Notes under the pieces: model-generated
What the model saw: only the letters and a program-made list of their open reading frames with translations
The model's database searches: none
What the model was told of the DNA's origin: nothing
From: Sphagnum compactum
Lineage: Eukaryota; Bryophyta; Sphagnopsida; Sphagnales
NCBI GenBank assembly: GCA_965153455.1
Contig: OZ234498.1
Span: 10,106,001 to 10,170,000, forward strand
DNA length: 64,000 nt
Direction of reading: 5' to 3'
Translations under genes and position numbers: made by a program
Shown here: positions 1 to 13,600 of the stretch, piece by piece
Position numbering within the stretch: the first letter of the stretch is position 1
Layout: the number at the start of each line of letters is the position of its first letter

Positions 1-3
1 TAG

Positions 4-2907
4 GTGGGATGGAATCGAGAGCCCTGCTGTGCATTGTTGTCGAGATCTGAAGCAACGACCTGATCATGATCCTCCAGTGATTTTGGCATCCACTCCTGAA
101 GGTGTGGATCATGTATCTGATGTCACTGAGTCAGGGAAAAATGCAGAGCATGATCAAGCAGATCCTCATAGTGACCACAAAGGATGGGAACAGAAGAGGG
201 AGAATGAAGCAGCATTACCAGAGATAAAGATGGGAGAAGCTTGCTGTCTGACAGGTGAGGTGCAAGACACTGAGTGCAGCCCTGTTGTGTGCTCAAACCA
301 GGGTGTCCTTGAAATACCTGAATCCAATGGAAGCTGTGCAAATTTGAAGCACCCAATTTCTTTGGATGCAAGCATATGGTCAGCTGTTGCTGGAAAAAGG
401 GATCAGGCAGATGCCCGGATGCCAGTTGAAGACCATAAGCAAGCTTTGTATTTGGATGCTTCAATTGCCCAGATGCCACCGAAGATGATCAGTCCAGTTG
501 AATCAGAAGAGAGAGTCGGTGGAAGTGGTGGTGCAGCAGCACCAGTTAGGGAGGCAATTGGAGAAAGTGTTTCAAAGCTTGATGAGGTTGAGGAGGTAAA
601 GCATGTGCATGGTCAAGCACTGAAGAAGCCTATGGGTTTGCTAGGTTCACATCATGTCAATGGCAATGTCCTTAAGCTTGCTGCAAAGCCTGTTGGGAAG
701 GTGGATAAGAATTCACCACCTGTTGGAGATAAGTTTGAAAAGCCTGTTGGTGTGGGCGCAAAAGTATCGTCTGATCATGGAAAGATCAAGCTTCTGAAGG
801 AAGTGATAAGTTGTGATGCAGAAGAGGAAAACAAGCTGAGTCGTCCTTATGGGGAGAACAAGTCTGGAATTTGGAACCCTAAATTGAGTCCAACAAAAGC
901 CCGTGTCTCTGATGCAAGTGACCTGCCTTCTCTTCCCATGGAACTGCTGCACAAACAAGGGGCTAGCATCAGACAGGCTGGGGATGTCACAAAGTCTTCT
1001 AGTCCAGGTTTTGTGAAATATGGAAGCATGAGGTCAGCAAGTCAGGCAGCAGGGGCTCAGAGTCTAATCAAGCAGATCTCTTTGGAGGAGCGTGGTGGCT
1101 TAGATCACTTTGCTGACACTCTGGAGGAACCCAAGGCAAGTACAGTACCACAAATGACTGAGGACAACAACCTGAGCACTCTGAAGAATTCTGAGACCAA
1201 GAAAGCAGCAGTGGGAGCCATCCTGATCAAGACAGTTTCGAAACCCAACAACCATGCCAGAAAGAGTAGTAAAACTCTTGCCAGCAAGGAGACTGCGGTT
1301 GTTGAGGTTAGCAGGCTTGTCGGGTTTCCAACTGTTGACACTGTGAACCATGTAGATGGCGGTGTTCAACTGCCTGATGGGAAGAAGTTGACACTTTCAG
1401 ACTTGGCATTATCATCCCCAGTTAAAGAAGAGGTTGTTGAGAACTCTGAGTCTCTGGGTCCAATTGCACGGAAGCATTTATCTTCATTTAAGTTTGGGCG
1501 CAAGAAACCTTCAGCAGCAGCAGCGGAGCCAGAGAGAAAAGGCAACATCATGAACACAAATTCAGAGGTTTCGAAAGATCATCACAACATGAAGCAACAA
1601 GTAGCATCTCTCTCCTCCACAAAGTTGCCTGGAAAATCCCAAACTCTGGGAGGAGCAAAAGCAGTAGTAGTGGGTGCCGCTGCTGCTCCAAATGGTCCAC
1701 AGCTTAGCAAGCTGAATTCAGTGAGAGCAGGGTCTCCAATGCGTGCAGTCCAATCTGGAGACTCTCAGCCAGCTCAATTGGCACAAGGGAGCAACAACAC
1801 AAATGGGAGGATGGCAGAGGAGCTGAACGGTCAGAGTAGATTCTCAAACATCACAGTGCGTCCTGGCTCAGTTTCACAACACTTTGAATGGGACCGTAGT
1901 TCACTAGGTATTTTCTCCATTCGTAGAATGTGGTAGCTGGAAAGCGAAGTCCAGACAGCAGCTAGTAGATCCTGAATCGAAGACCGAAAAAAAATCGAAA
2001 CACCCACCCGCTCACTTCTCCAAATTGATTCATAATCTGGTCCCCGCCATCTGAGTTAGAGGAGATGAAAAGATCATTGCACTCAACATCATGTTTGCAG
2101 TGCCTGATCATCACTCTTCCGTCTCAGATTTGTCATGCGAAGCTTTTTGGGGCTCTCCAAAGACAGTGTAAGCAGGACTTTTGAAGAGTGCACTAGTGTG
2201 ATCCTTAACAAGAAGCCTTGGCAAACAGATTCATGAAATAGATGGGCAATTTTAGTGAGTATCGGAAGTAAGTGGGTAGTTTTTGTTTTTTCAAGGGGCA
2301 GTAAATTGACATTTGTGTTGTTTGGTGCAATTTTTTTATTTGTTTTGCAGAGGAGGTTAGCAGCAGCAGCAGCAGCAGCAAGAGCACAGACGCAGCGACG
2401 GTGGTTTCCAGGAACATAACATTAGCAAATACAACAGAGCGAATTCTATTTTGCAGTAGCATAGTTCACAAGCTCATGTACGAGGCAACAGAGCTTTCTG
2501 GTGAGAAGGAGAGACACAGTTTTAGCATTTCTCCAGATCTCAAAGTTTTTGCAAATGCTGGAATTCTCACCAAGCCAGAGAAACACAGGCCTGGTGGTGG
2601 CAGCAGCAAACAGAAGGGGGGGCATGAGCGAAAGGGAGAGAGTGCAAAAGGTGCATATGGGACAACTATTTTACAACACGTATGTACTTACCTCCCTAGT
2701 GAAGAAGGGTTTGAAAAGCCTGGAAGGAAGCAGCGAATGCAGATCCCAAAAGCTCAAGTGATGCACCATAGTAGTACTGGTGAGGAAGGGCGAGTGACAG
2801 TGAAGGAGAATGTCATCATGCATCCTACAGAAACAGTGAGGTTAAATTTTGAGCTCAATTCTAATGTAAACAAGGTTGATGATAAATGTTGTTGTGTAAT
2901 ATTGTGA
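4..2907 (+). CDS. 3' part of a gene of unknown function, CaaX-type C terminus
   Basis: The last two coding exons of a gene that enters from the left. The first appears to start after the TAG acceptor at 1-3 and runs 4-1907; the intron is 1908-2350 (donor after CTAG at 1907, acceptor TTTTGCAG); the last exon is 2351-2907 and stops at TGA 2905-2907. The exon phases join exactly, with the split codon read as Glu. About 819 residues are visible. Most are hydrophilic and low in complexity (Lys, Ser, Glu, Val rich), with a Ser7 run from an AGC repeat just after the splice. A more ordered, Cys- and Ile-containing stretch follows (ILFCSSIVHKLMYEA). The protein ends DDKCCCVIL. Established knowledge: C-a-a-L is the geranylgeranyltransferase I consensus, so membrane attachment is possible (inference). 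I do not recognise the family. If the last intron is retained, the frame stops at 1936 after a short unrelated tail without the CaaX motif. Confidence 0.72.
1908..2350 (+). other. Last intron of the left-edge gene
   Basis: GT-AG intron inferred from the matching phases of the flanking open frames: one base of the split codon lies at 1907 and two at 2351-2352. The intron carries an in-frame stop at 1934-1936, so retention would give a shorter protein. Confidence 0.65.
2359..2382 (+). repeat. (AGC)n trinucleotide repeat in coding sequence
   Basis: About eight uninterrupted AGC units a few bases inside the last exon of the left-edge gene. In the inferred frame they encode a run of seven serines. 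Such runs vary in length between individuals. Confidence 0.9.
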
Positions 2908-5900
2908 TTCTTACGACCCCTGTCTCCCTATACTACACAAATGTTGTTGATTATGCATTCCCTGAAAACCTCTGCTTGCACACTACTGTTGTTCATGGTC
3001 TGCAAATACTGTTTTGTAACTGTTGATCATGTTTTTGTGCTAGAAATTGCTGGATACAATCAGGAATCAAGAAACTCACTTCTTTTTCCTGTTGTATGTT
3101 AGCATGAGCGCTTGTATGGCTATGGAGAATAGTATCTGTAGAGCTAAATTTGAGTATTCCTGTGCTGGAGATTGAATATAGTGTCATCATTGTCGAGAGG
3201 CAACTTCCGCAATACTTGCTTGATTTTTTCTTTAGCATTGCCAATTTCCAATGGGCAGTGATAGATGTTAATTTTTTTCCATTTTTAAAGTTACCTCTTT
3301 TGTTGCAAGTGTCATCTGACCTTAATAACACAATCACATGCTTCAGCGCCGAACTAAACTTAGATCAATGCTTCCATGTTGTACAAAGCATTCCAACATC
3401 TTGAAGTAACCATCATCATTCTCTCTTGCCTATTGATTAAATGGGAGACCAATTCTTTTGGTCATTTGTTCTCATCATGAATCAACAAGATAAACAACAT
3501 CACAAGATGAATCAACCAAAAAAAAACATTACAAGATCATACGTCACCAGTCAATGTTTACACTACATGCACAACCTCTCATTCCAACTCTCCTAAATAA
3601 ACATACAAGTTAAATCAAATACTTATTGATTAGCTGAAGGGTCTTTGTATGAGTCGTAACCTTAAGGTTGCTTACCTTCAACACACAATGCTTGGACATC
3701 TGTATGAGTAGTAACCTTTTAGACTTGTGCTTTGTTGCTGTCACAAATTGCCTCAATACTCTCACATGATTTTCACATAAGATTTTCACATGTCCCTCAA
3801 TGTGTCAATGATTCCAAACTGCATGATTGAACATATCTACTTTCTTAACACTACAAATGCTCGCCAAACTTGAGCCCTAATAACACAAGTGTTTGATTCA
3901 CTCAAAACATACCATACCACACCTTCCTATATAGCATATCAGTTTTTGTCAATTCTCCAACAACATTGGATCCTTCTTCACATATTATGTTCAAGAAGCA
4001 ATCTCAAACAATGACATCATCAACTATCATGATTTCATTACATTTTGACAACACTATTTCCTTTTTTTCTCAGCATAAAGAAATTTCAATCATGCACCCC
4101 ATTTGTATCAAGCGCATGCATGATGATAATCCATCCCTCACAATGTTAGCCTTAGATCTCTTGAAACCTTGAAACCATGTTCAAAGGCGTTGTGAAAACT
4201 TCCCATGGCATGTTCACTTGGTGTGGTGATTGATTGATTGCTAGTTGGGTTAAACTTGTACAAGCCTAATCCTCAATAGACTATATCCTCATTTTCTACA
4301 ACTTGTTAGTTTCTTTTTAAACATGTCGAAGAACTAGGTTAACATCAACTAAACTCTTGGAAATGAATCTCAAATCCATGACCCATCTTTGGAAATGATT
4401 TGTTGTGAGGTTAACCATTATTAACAAAATTGCAAAATCACCTTGAAAAATGTCACCCAAACATTTCAACCTCCACAATCTTTTTTTTGATATTGGTTAT
4501 TATTGTTATCCAACTATTCTGACATAAACACAATGACAAATGTGTTCATCATATCAAACCTACATCAATTAATGCTCTCAAGCACATTAAAGTGAATCAT
4601 GAGAATGTTGGCTACAATCATGATAAACATTGAAAAGTAAAAATAAAAACATTGGATTATATAAACAAGAGCAAAAATCAAGAAACATGTTGGACCAAAA
4701 TAGAAGCCCCCTACATGCTGGATATAGGAAAACAAGTTGCTTGTGAAAAATTTGAACACTAATGCATTAGCTAGCAACAATCCAAACACAAATTTTGCAA
4801 CCTTGGGGTTTGTGATCAACATTAAGACAAGATAAAGGATTCAAGATTAAAGTAAACTTGATGAGTGACAAAGGCCAAAGGAAGTGGAACATTCATCTGA
4901 ACAAAAGGGGAAATTATGTGAAAGTAAAAGAGATGCACTCCCAAAGCTCACAACATGCATTCTCACTTTGAGAGTTGGGACATTCAATGAGTTCCAAAAG
5001 TTGAAAATGATATTTGACAAGCTAAACCTTATCCAAATTGAGGAATTTTGGTTGGAAAGCTCTCAAAAAGAGACATTTGTTATTCTTTGGAAATTATGAA
5101 TGTTTAAAAAGTTAGGATGCAAATTATTAAAGAAGTTTTAACCACTCAAAGCACAATTTAAAAACTCACACTGTGTCCAAATCAAAAGTTCATATGGTGT
5201 TGGAAAGCTTAACAAAAGCTACAAAAATGCAACTCACATGCTTAAATCAAACGCAATTCCCAATAGTTTTAATTAGTGTTTTTAAAACTTTAGAACAAGC
5301 AATCTTGAGTAGTGAGAATTGGAATTTCATGAATTTTGTGTCATGGGTATGAAAACTACCATGAAGAAACTAATTTCTAACATGCATAAATGCTAAAAAA
5401 AATAAAAACAAAAACAAACTTAAACTTAAGTCCATGCACATACAAAAAATACCTCTACAACAAGCTCATGAAGTATGCAAGAAAAACACTAAAACATCGT
5501 TTTATTTAGAACACAAAAATGTTAAAAACATGAAATAAAAGGGATAAGGCTAAAGCATAAGGTGACATTTCACACTAGCATGCATATACTAAAAGTAATT
5601 GGGGAGGGGGCTACTTTAATTTATATCCCTATGGGGACCTAGTCAAAGAAATTTCCATCAAACATTCCACAAGGCCCACCATTGAAAGATTCTTCTTTTA
5701 TAACCTATATAACTACTTAATATGGATGAAAACTGAATGATGATGAATGAAATATATGCACGAATGATGAGTTAAGTGATGATGGATGAACTTCATCCAT
5801 GAATGATGAAATAAAGTACAAAAAAAATTAATGAAAAAAAAGAAGGCCTAATTTTTTTTAATGCATTTTTCATCAAGGGATCTTTTCTCCTCCTTGGGGT

Positions 5901-6229
5901 CATGTTTGGATTTGAAGGTTGTGTGGTGGTGTCCTTACTATTTTTATTTTGTTTTTTTGTTGGGACGAAGGAAAGTTTGTTATTTATACATTGATTAAAG
6001 GGAAAAGTTAGGGATCAACGGCCTTGATTTTTTTCTTTGGAACAAAATAAAACTCAACTAGAAACATTTAGAATGGAGACATAACTTGGAATCAAATTTT
6101 GTGGCCAAAACCTATATTTTGTTTTGGAAAGTTAAATTGTGTTTGGGCCTTTCTTTGTACAAAGCATCATGATGGTGGTTCCATTCCCCTTCACAATGTG
6201 CTTTTTTAGGGCTCAAAGTTTTCACCACA
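2908..6229. other. AT-rich intergenic DNA, no gene seen
   Basis: Open frames here are short, lack family motifs and are randomly placed on both strands. The first few hundred bases probably hold the 3' untranslated region of the left-edge gene. Nothing else could be identified. Confidence 0.6.
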
Positions 6230-6900
6230 CCCCACACTAGAGAACCCTTTTGCTTTAATGATAGCTTCCAACAACAAGGTAGGCCAATTTTCTTCACGCT
6301 TGCAATTGGCCTAAGTAGGAAATCTTGTCATAAAGTGGCACACTTGATGTATAGGTCATGCATGTTAGTGATTTGTAACATGAGTTCAATGCATGCCCTA
6401 ACATATTGCTACAAATTGTCATTTGATCTACTTTCCACGTTTGAAAACTTACATTTTGAAATGTAATTGGAGTTCTTTGGGGGTGAACTTTCTTTTGATG
6501 TAGCCCTTGAATTCTTCGTAGGAAGAGCCATGTTGTTTCCCATTTGCTCTTGAACTATTCTCTACTACGTTGAGGCATAGCCCTTAAAATAGGACCGAGC
6601 TAGCTCCACCACAAAGTCCTAATTGACTTTCGTGATATATGGATATAATTTAAAGTTTCCCTATAACTTTAGAAACCTAGGCATCCACAACTTTTCAATC
6701 ATTGATGCCATCAAAACTTTTGGGCTTTGCTAACTTGATTCCCATACCCCTTGAAGATCTTCCTTTGAAAAGATATACCAACTTGGTGTAGTCTTCTAGG
6801 TAGTCGATTTACATCAAGACAACCAACTATTTGGGAGGGAAGAAAAAGTGTGCTAGTGGCTCCTCCTCATTGTGGGAAAACTTTTCCTCTTGGTATTTGT
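6230..6900 (-). pseudogene. Degenerate gag remnant of a Ty3-type LTR retrotransposon
   Basis: Read on the - strand, the stretch about 6480-6790 resembles plant retrotransposon Gag: a start like LAKPKSFDG, a WKVVDAWVSKV block, and a GYIKRKFTPKEL block further on. The frame is broken by many stops and needs shifts, so it is not functional. It lies immediately downstream, on the same strand, of a tRNA-Met-type primer binding site at 7070-7083, which is the order expected for LTR, PBS, gag. No protease, reverse transcriptase or integrase was recognised farther left, so the element is truncated or too eroded to read. Confidence 0.5.
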
Positions 6901-7069
6901 AGTTCTGTTGGTTAAGTTGGGATTTTCCCAAGTGACAATTGGTTGAACCTTGAGGTCTTGGGTGTTTTTTTCCACAATAGTTTCCTATTTAGCCTTACAT
7001 TTCTTTTGCTTGCCTACTTTGGCCATTATATTAGGCATGGGTTTTTTCTTGGACCAAATTTTCTTACTA

Positions 7070-7083
7070 GAGCTCTAATACCA
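7070..7083 (-). other. LTR retrotransposon primer binding site (initiator tRNA-Met type)
   Basis: The - strand reads TGGTATTAGAGCTC, one base off the common plant primer binding site TGGTATCAGAGC that pairs with initiator tRNA-Met. The bases just upstream on that strand (GGTTGCATCATT) fit an LTR ending in CA followed by a short spacer. The gag-like remnant lies in the expected direction. Confidence 0.55.
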
Positions 7084-7089
7084 AATGAT

Positions 7090-9600
7090 GCAACCCTAGG
7101 TTTGCCAAATGGTATCAATGTTAAACCTTTGTGGTTCATTATTTGGAAACAAAAGTCCACAAAAGTCCATTCTATAGTGTTAATTTTTTGAATTTTTTTG
7201 GTACCATGGGTTTAATGGTAATAAAGTCCATGTATCAAAAGCAATAAAATCCATATTAATAGGAGCCCACCTATATATTTCAAATATATACACCTCTAGA
7301 GAAAAATTAAAATTTGAAAAAAAAAAAAACTATATTAGGGACTTATGAAAATATGGCTCAATTTTGACCATTCAAAAGTTCTTAATTACAAATTGATCAT
7401 GATTTTTGAGGGAAGAATTTCACATAAAATTTTATTATTTGACGTTACACCATATATTGAGTCATTATAAATAATTTGGAATGAAATTTCATATGAACCT
7501 TTTTATTTTCTACCATTCTAGTCTATCGACCAGTTCATATTTTTGTATCTCAAAAGTCTATTATGAAAATTATTTTTATTGAAAAATAATTACAAAGGTA
7601 TTTTCATAATCAAGTTGATAATGTATAACCAATTTCTTAAGTTTTATTATCATTATAGGTGTTCAAAGAAAAAACACTTTACAAAAATGGGCACCGTGAT
7701 TCAAAAAGTGAGCCACCTCAATGTGCATTCACCCAAAAGACATGCTCACGTGACTCATGATAACATGGACTTGATAGGAACCAACATTATCCTCCTTATA
7801 GTATACTATGTAGATGGTAGTAGAGCTTATGTTGAAATGCCAAAAATTCTTAGAACTCCTAAACAAGTATCTTGAAAATCCTAATTTTCTTAAATTATGA
7901 ACCTTGCAACTTTACAAGTTCATAACCCTCACATATGGATTCCAATTTAGGAATTATCAACCACAAAGTTGTAACTCTTGAAAAGATCTTTTCAATGTTA
8001 GGTTGCACATTCCAATTAAAGGTCTTGACCCCTCTATCAAGTGTTGACAATTTGACTGTCAATCATTCATTTGGCCATAACTTGTGTTTTAGATCTTCAA
8101 ATGGGGATTCTGACCCTATTTTGGATATCCAGTCGTCAAGACATTTACAATGGTTTAAAGAAGGTTCAATTTGAACAAGGTTTTTTCCCCCCAAAATAGA
8201 TTCCAAAAATTTGGGATACCACAAGATTCCAACTCCCAAAGTGAAAAACCACTTTGGAATGTTGGGATGCACTTTCACATACTTTTGTCCCACACTTTTG
8301 GGGGCATGTTTGAATTCTAAGATATTCTACAAGCCTATTCCCTTTTTCATGCCTTAATTTTGGTCACGTGCCTAATGTTAAGGTCACAACAATGAGTGTA
8401 CATGTTTAGTGCTTATAATTGTGTAAGTGTCAAAATTTGACATAGGGTCTTTTTGAAAACACAATTCACCAAAAATTACAATATAGAGCTTTCACCAATT
8501 GTCAACAATAAAATCTTCAATGTATTTTGTAATAATCCATAACCTTTTGATGTCTATTATATTGAATTAAAAGGTGATAAGAATCAAGAAACATCAGTGC
8601 AAATTTAAACACAATTGTTGTTCAACTGTTGCTATTTTATTTTTATTTTGTTTCCCCATTGTAATTTTTTAATATGTTAATTTATCAATAAATGAATTCA
8701 ATGATATTGAATATTAATAAATATATGAACCATGTGATTGTCACAATTCATCATTGTTGAAATGTGGACTAAAAGATTCCATTGATTTAAAGTTCCTTTA
8801 ATCCTTCCCTTGGGTTAAATTTCAATACGACATTGCATTCTAATTTTTAAAGATCAAATGTTTGTCCAAAGGTGAAATCATGTTCATATTTGGAAATGTA
8901 TTTAGAAATATGCAAATATTTTGTGTAATTGTGTATTTTGGTCATAATGAAACAACTTTTTTTTATTGGATTTTTTTGGTCAAATTGGAAAGTGCAAAAT
9001 AAAGTGGTTTTTGTGGTTTGGAATTAATTAAATTGAAATAAAAATGAAAATCATTGAATTTGTATACATGATTGTAGTAAATAACACTATGCCAAAACAC
9101 AACATCTATGATTCCATCCATGATTACAAACTTTAGTTGTATCTCCCTTATTGACTATAAAACTACATAGTAAAATCAAATTCATCACTTATGCCATCTT
9201 GTCACAACCATGACTATAATTGTTTATGCCATGACAATAATAGTTTATACCATTCCACACCATTTTGATGTTTATAGTCATGGATGGATGATCATGATTT
9301 CAAAAGATCATGCAATAATGATTATTGAAGTTTGTAATATTACAATAGTTATTATAGAAGATGCATCCAATGGATGAGATTTAAATTTAAAAATATAAAC
9401 TACAAAAAAATTATTTTATTTGGTTGCCATGTGGCAACCTATTCAAATTTTTTTAATTGTTAACCATTTATGGGTTGCCATGTGGTAGCTAAGAATTTTA
9501 AAATGAACATTATTTAGCCCAATTCTGTGATGGCACATGGCAACTAAAACCTAAGAAACATATATTAAGTTGCCTAAATTAAAAGGGTTAGGTTACTTAA
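7090..9600. other. AT-rich DNA, may contain the eroded LTR of the 7.07 kb element
   Basis: By position, the LTR belonging to the primer binding site should start near 7090 and extend to the right, but its far boundary could not be found. A perfect 18-bp palindrome, GGTTGCCATGTGGCAACC, lies at 9422-9439, with related GTTGCCATGTGG words near 9475 and in inverse form near 9532. No gene was seen. Confidence 0.35.
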
Positions 9601-9779
9601 TTAAGGAGCCTAGCCTAGGCCACTTTAGACTTTTAAAAAACCTAGAATAATTAGATGAGTTACTTATATAATGGACATAAGTAACCTTAAGTTGCTAGTG
9701 TGAGGATTAAGCTTCTTATTTCCATTTTGAGGGTTCAAGTTCTTAACTATTACATCACAATTTCTTATTTAATCACACA

Positions 9780-10600
9780 ACTATAGACATTAACACATTT
9801 TAACTTATGTTAACTTAGGTAAGCTTAGTAAGACCTAAGCTAACCTAGGCCACCCTGGGTTGATGTAAGTTGAACTAAATTAACTTAGGCCACCCATCAA
9901 ATTTAGGTTAGATTAAGCTAAACCATCCTATGCTATTGTAAGTTAACTTATAATAACCTAGTGTTACTTAAGCTAAACCTAAATTAAACTTAAACGTTTA
10001 AACCTTAGAGGCTAAATTTAAAATAAACGTAAAGGTTAAACTTAAAAATTAAATTGCTAGGTTAATCTAAGCACTAAACTTAGAAGCTAAACCTAGATAA
10101 AATCTAAAAGTTAAACTTAGAAGCTGTAATTAAATTAAATTAAATTAAACTAAACCTAAAGGTTAAACTTAGGTTAAATTTAAAAGTTAAACTTAAATGC
10201 TAAACCTGAAAATTAAACTGAAGCTAAATTTAAAAGCTAATTACATTTTAAAACTAAACCTTAAGGTTAAATTTAAAAATTAAACTTAGATGCCAAACTT
10301 ATGCAAAACCTAAGTTAAATCTAAAGGCCAAATCTAAATGTTAAATTTAGGCTAAACCTATAGGTTCAATCTAGATGAAATTTAGAAGTTAAACTTAAGC
10401 TAAATCTAAAACCTAAACTTAAGGTAAATCTAGAGGTTAAACTCAAGTTAAACCTAACTAAACATGGTTAAACCTAAGGGCTAAATTTATAAACTAAACT
10501 TAATGGCTAAACTTAAATTAAATTTAGAGGTTAAACCAAAGTTAAACTTAAAAGTTTAACATAAATTAAAGTTAAACATAGGTTGATCAAAGCTAAAGCT
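9780..10600. repeat. Degenerate AAACCTAA / TTAAACTTA repeat field
   Basis: About 0.8 kb is built almost entirely from short variants of TTAAACCTAA, TTAAACTTAG and AGCTAAAC, spaced 8-20 bp apart with no fixed period. Strand composition is strongly biased: A is plentiful and G scarce. The motif resembles but does not equal the plant telomere unit CCCTAAA, which does not occur here in tandem. It looks like an old, heavily mutated minisatellite. Confidence 0.7.
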
Positions 10601-10619
10601 AATGTGAGTGTACTTTAAT

Positions 10620-13600
10620 ATTGATTTTAAAAAGAGGAAACCTCAATGGGATGGTGTTGGATTAAGTTCATTTTTGTGGCTTATGTGTAAAATCACAAGA
10701 TTTCAAAATCATTACAAATGGTCGATGATCATAAGTTATTCCATAATAGGATAACTAATTAATTACCTTTTTTTTAAGAGCTACTTTTGAAATCTTTAGA
10801 TTAGGTATAAAATATTTTTTTTCCTAATGATATTTATGCACACACTATTTTTAGTTGCATACACCTAATTGACAAATTTTTTTCATATAATTTTTTTTTA
10901 GCTTCTTGATGTGTCCAATACATTTTGCTATTTGGTCAAACATGGTTTTGAAGTCAAAACATGTGGTTTAATCATGTAGTTGTGAACTTCATTAGTCCTA
11001 AATATGACTAAGTTGTGTTATATGAGTAAGGACATGACTACATGACAAAAACTTAATCATAGTTGTAAAAATGTCCAAGTTGTGGATGTCACCTTTTGGC
11101 ATAGTGTAACCAAAGACATAAAAGGATTTTACTTTCCATTCAAAATTTTCATTAACCAAATTCTACTAAATCTTCTTAGGAATGATCACCATTTTGGTTA
11201 CATCACAAAATTGACCAAAAGAAACCATTATAATGATGTTGGAACAATTCTTTCCATGTTTTATAAGCATTTTCACTAAAAAAATTAGGGTAAAGAAAGA
11301 TTTTCCCTACTACATTTAGGTTATTTTCAGTCGTGATGAAAATAACATTATCATAACTTTTGGCAATTCTTTGCTCACCAACTCAACAACCTTACCTCAA
11401 TAACTTAATGCATTATTTCCTACTCCTAGTGCTCATATTTGGATATGGGTATAATGGCAACATATAACTCACTAAAACCACTAGCTAATTTCATTCATGG
11501 ACCGTGCAATAGAAAGAAAGTGTTTTGATCTGAATTAACCAACTACTACGCATAGGCTACTATGGACCTACATGTTCATGTCACATGTGAATTCACATGA
11601 TTCATCAACCACCACAACTACACACCATTTGCTCAAGGACAAAATATTCTTTTTCACTTTCACATGAAGTTCATCATTGATTACAAAGAGCCATTCACTC
11701 ACATTCCTTTCCTTTCCTAGTTCAAGTATTTCTTCCCATTCTTCTCCATCCAATAACCAATTTCCTCCATACTTGGGTTTTATTGCCTACCAAAAAAAAA
11801 AACCAATCACAACCACTACCCACCAAAATGATATCAACATTTTAAATAAAATTCAAAAATCCCACCTAAAGGGCTTTTCTAAAACCTTCTAGAGCTACAT
11901 GCCAATTTTGAAAAATGCCATTACACAATCAAATCCTTCATATATATAATCAGTAGCCATTTGATCTTGACTTCATCACAAAATTTTCATCCCATGATTT
12001 GGTAATGGAAATCGTGCAAAAATCATTCTTTCATGACTTCATGTTTTCTCCCATGGATGTCATGTGTCCAAAACACATGATGCATGTATAAATAGGGTAA
12101 AATGTTTTTCATCACTTGAAATAATGTGTTTTTGACACACCACAACTTTGTGCAAAAAACATGAATTTGTGAAATAATATATTTTGTGCAAATGGGGGAA
12201 AGCACATTAGGGGGGCCATTTTGGGCACTTTCATGACATGTATGTAATGTATATATCTAAAAAACATGTTCCATTTAATTTTGGGTTGCACTTTTGGTGT
12301 TTGGGCTTGATATTTTTATTTTCACAAAGTTAATGATATTTAATATTATTTGAAAAAAAACAATTTAAAGATTAAATTCAAGGAATAATGGGTATATTTA
12401 TGGTATATGCAGTATAATAGAGCCTATTTTTGGTTTTGGACTACAATAGGTTTAGGTTTGAATTACTCAATCACAAAATGTTTGAAATAAAATTAAAAAA
12501 ATAACCCACTTCACATTTTTCATCTTCCATTTGAAATGATAGTTTGTCAAAAATGTAATTTATTACACACTTATGGTCATCGCCTTGAAAAACACCCATT
12601 CATGATATAATAATTATCAAACTTTTCACATGGTTCACAAATTTATTCCAATCATATGGAATCACAATGTTTAATAGATATTACAAATTTCATGAGGATT
12701 AAAAATCATTTCAATCATTTTAAATATATATTTACATTTTTTAGTACATAGTGACACACATATTTTTGTCACAAATATACTTTGGAATCACACAATATAA
12801 GTTGAAAAAAAGATTTTGTTTTTATTGAAGTCTTTGCGTTATGGTATATCATATTATGCAAAAAATTTGGAAAAATATGCTCCAAAATTATCATGGTTGA
12901 AATTCAAATATGGACAACCCTAAAAAACAATACAATGTGATAACATTCTTGGCTCCCCATAGTTTCACCCAAATTTTGAATGAACCTATGAAACCAATAA
13001 ATTTGTGATGGTAATCCACCATGAAATAAATAGATTGAAATGTTGCTCCATGAAGAAGTGTAAACCACAATGTATGTTTATTAAGCTTATTATGTACACA
13101 ATTAAATGAAATATCTTTTCGTTATCATAGCGTGACAATATTAATGTTCTCCAATTTGAAATGTCAAACTTTGGAGGTTTATAAGTTCTTGTGACTTGGA
13201 TTCCTTCAACATCTTTTTGGTGGAATTGACGAAAGGGTCAAATCATGAGATTAACTGTTTGCTAGAATTGAAAACCAAAACTAGAATGTAGCATATAAAC
13301 TTCTCAAAATAAGTCCAAATTCTCACATTAAAGTATTTTGAAAAGTCAACAAGATAAACTTTACAAGGTAAGCACATCAAAATTATTTGAAAAGTCAACA
13401 CATTGAACTTTATAAGTGGACCGGATGGATTTCAATTTGTTGAGAACTTGGTACCTTCATAATTTTTAGTTTCAACTTGTTGTAAGAACTTGTACCTATA
13501 AAATTTCCAACATTGGAGATTGCAAATGTGCACATGAAATTCGGTGTTTTTGAACTAAGCTTGAAGATTCTTGAATTTCAAATTTTTTATCAAAACCAAA

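Noticed and set aside
4565-4822. Hydrophobic 85-codon - strand frame as a membrane protein gene
   Set aside because: Hydrophobicity follows from A/T-rich codons (Phe, Ile, Leu); no neighbours or promoter-like signals support a gene.
9780-10600. Interstitial telomere array
   Set aside because: The plant telomere unit CCCTAAA does not occur in tandem; the words are AAACCTAA-like without fixed period.
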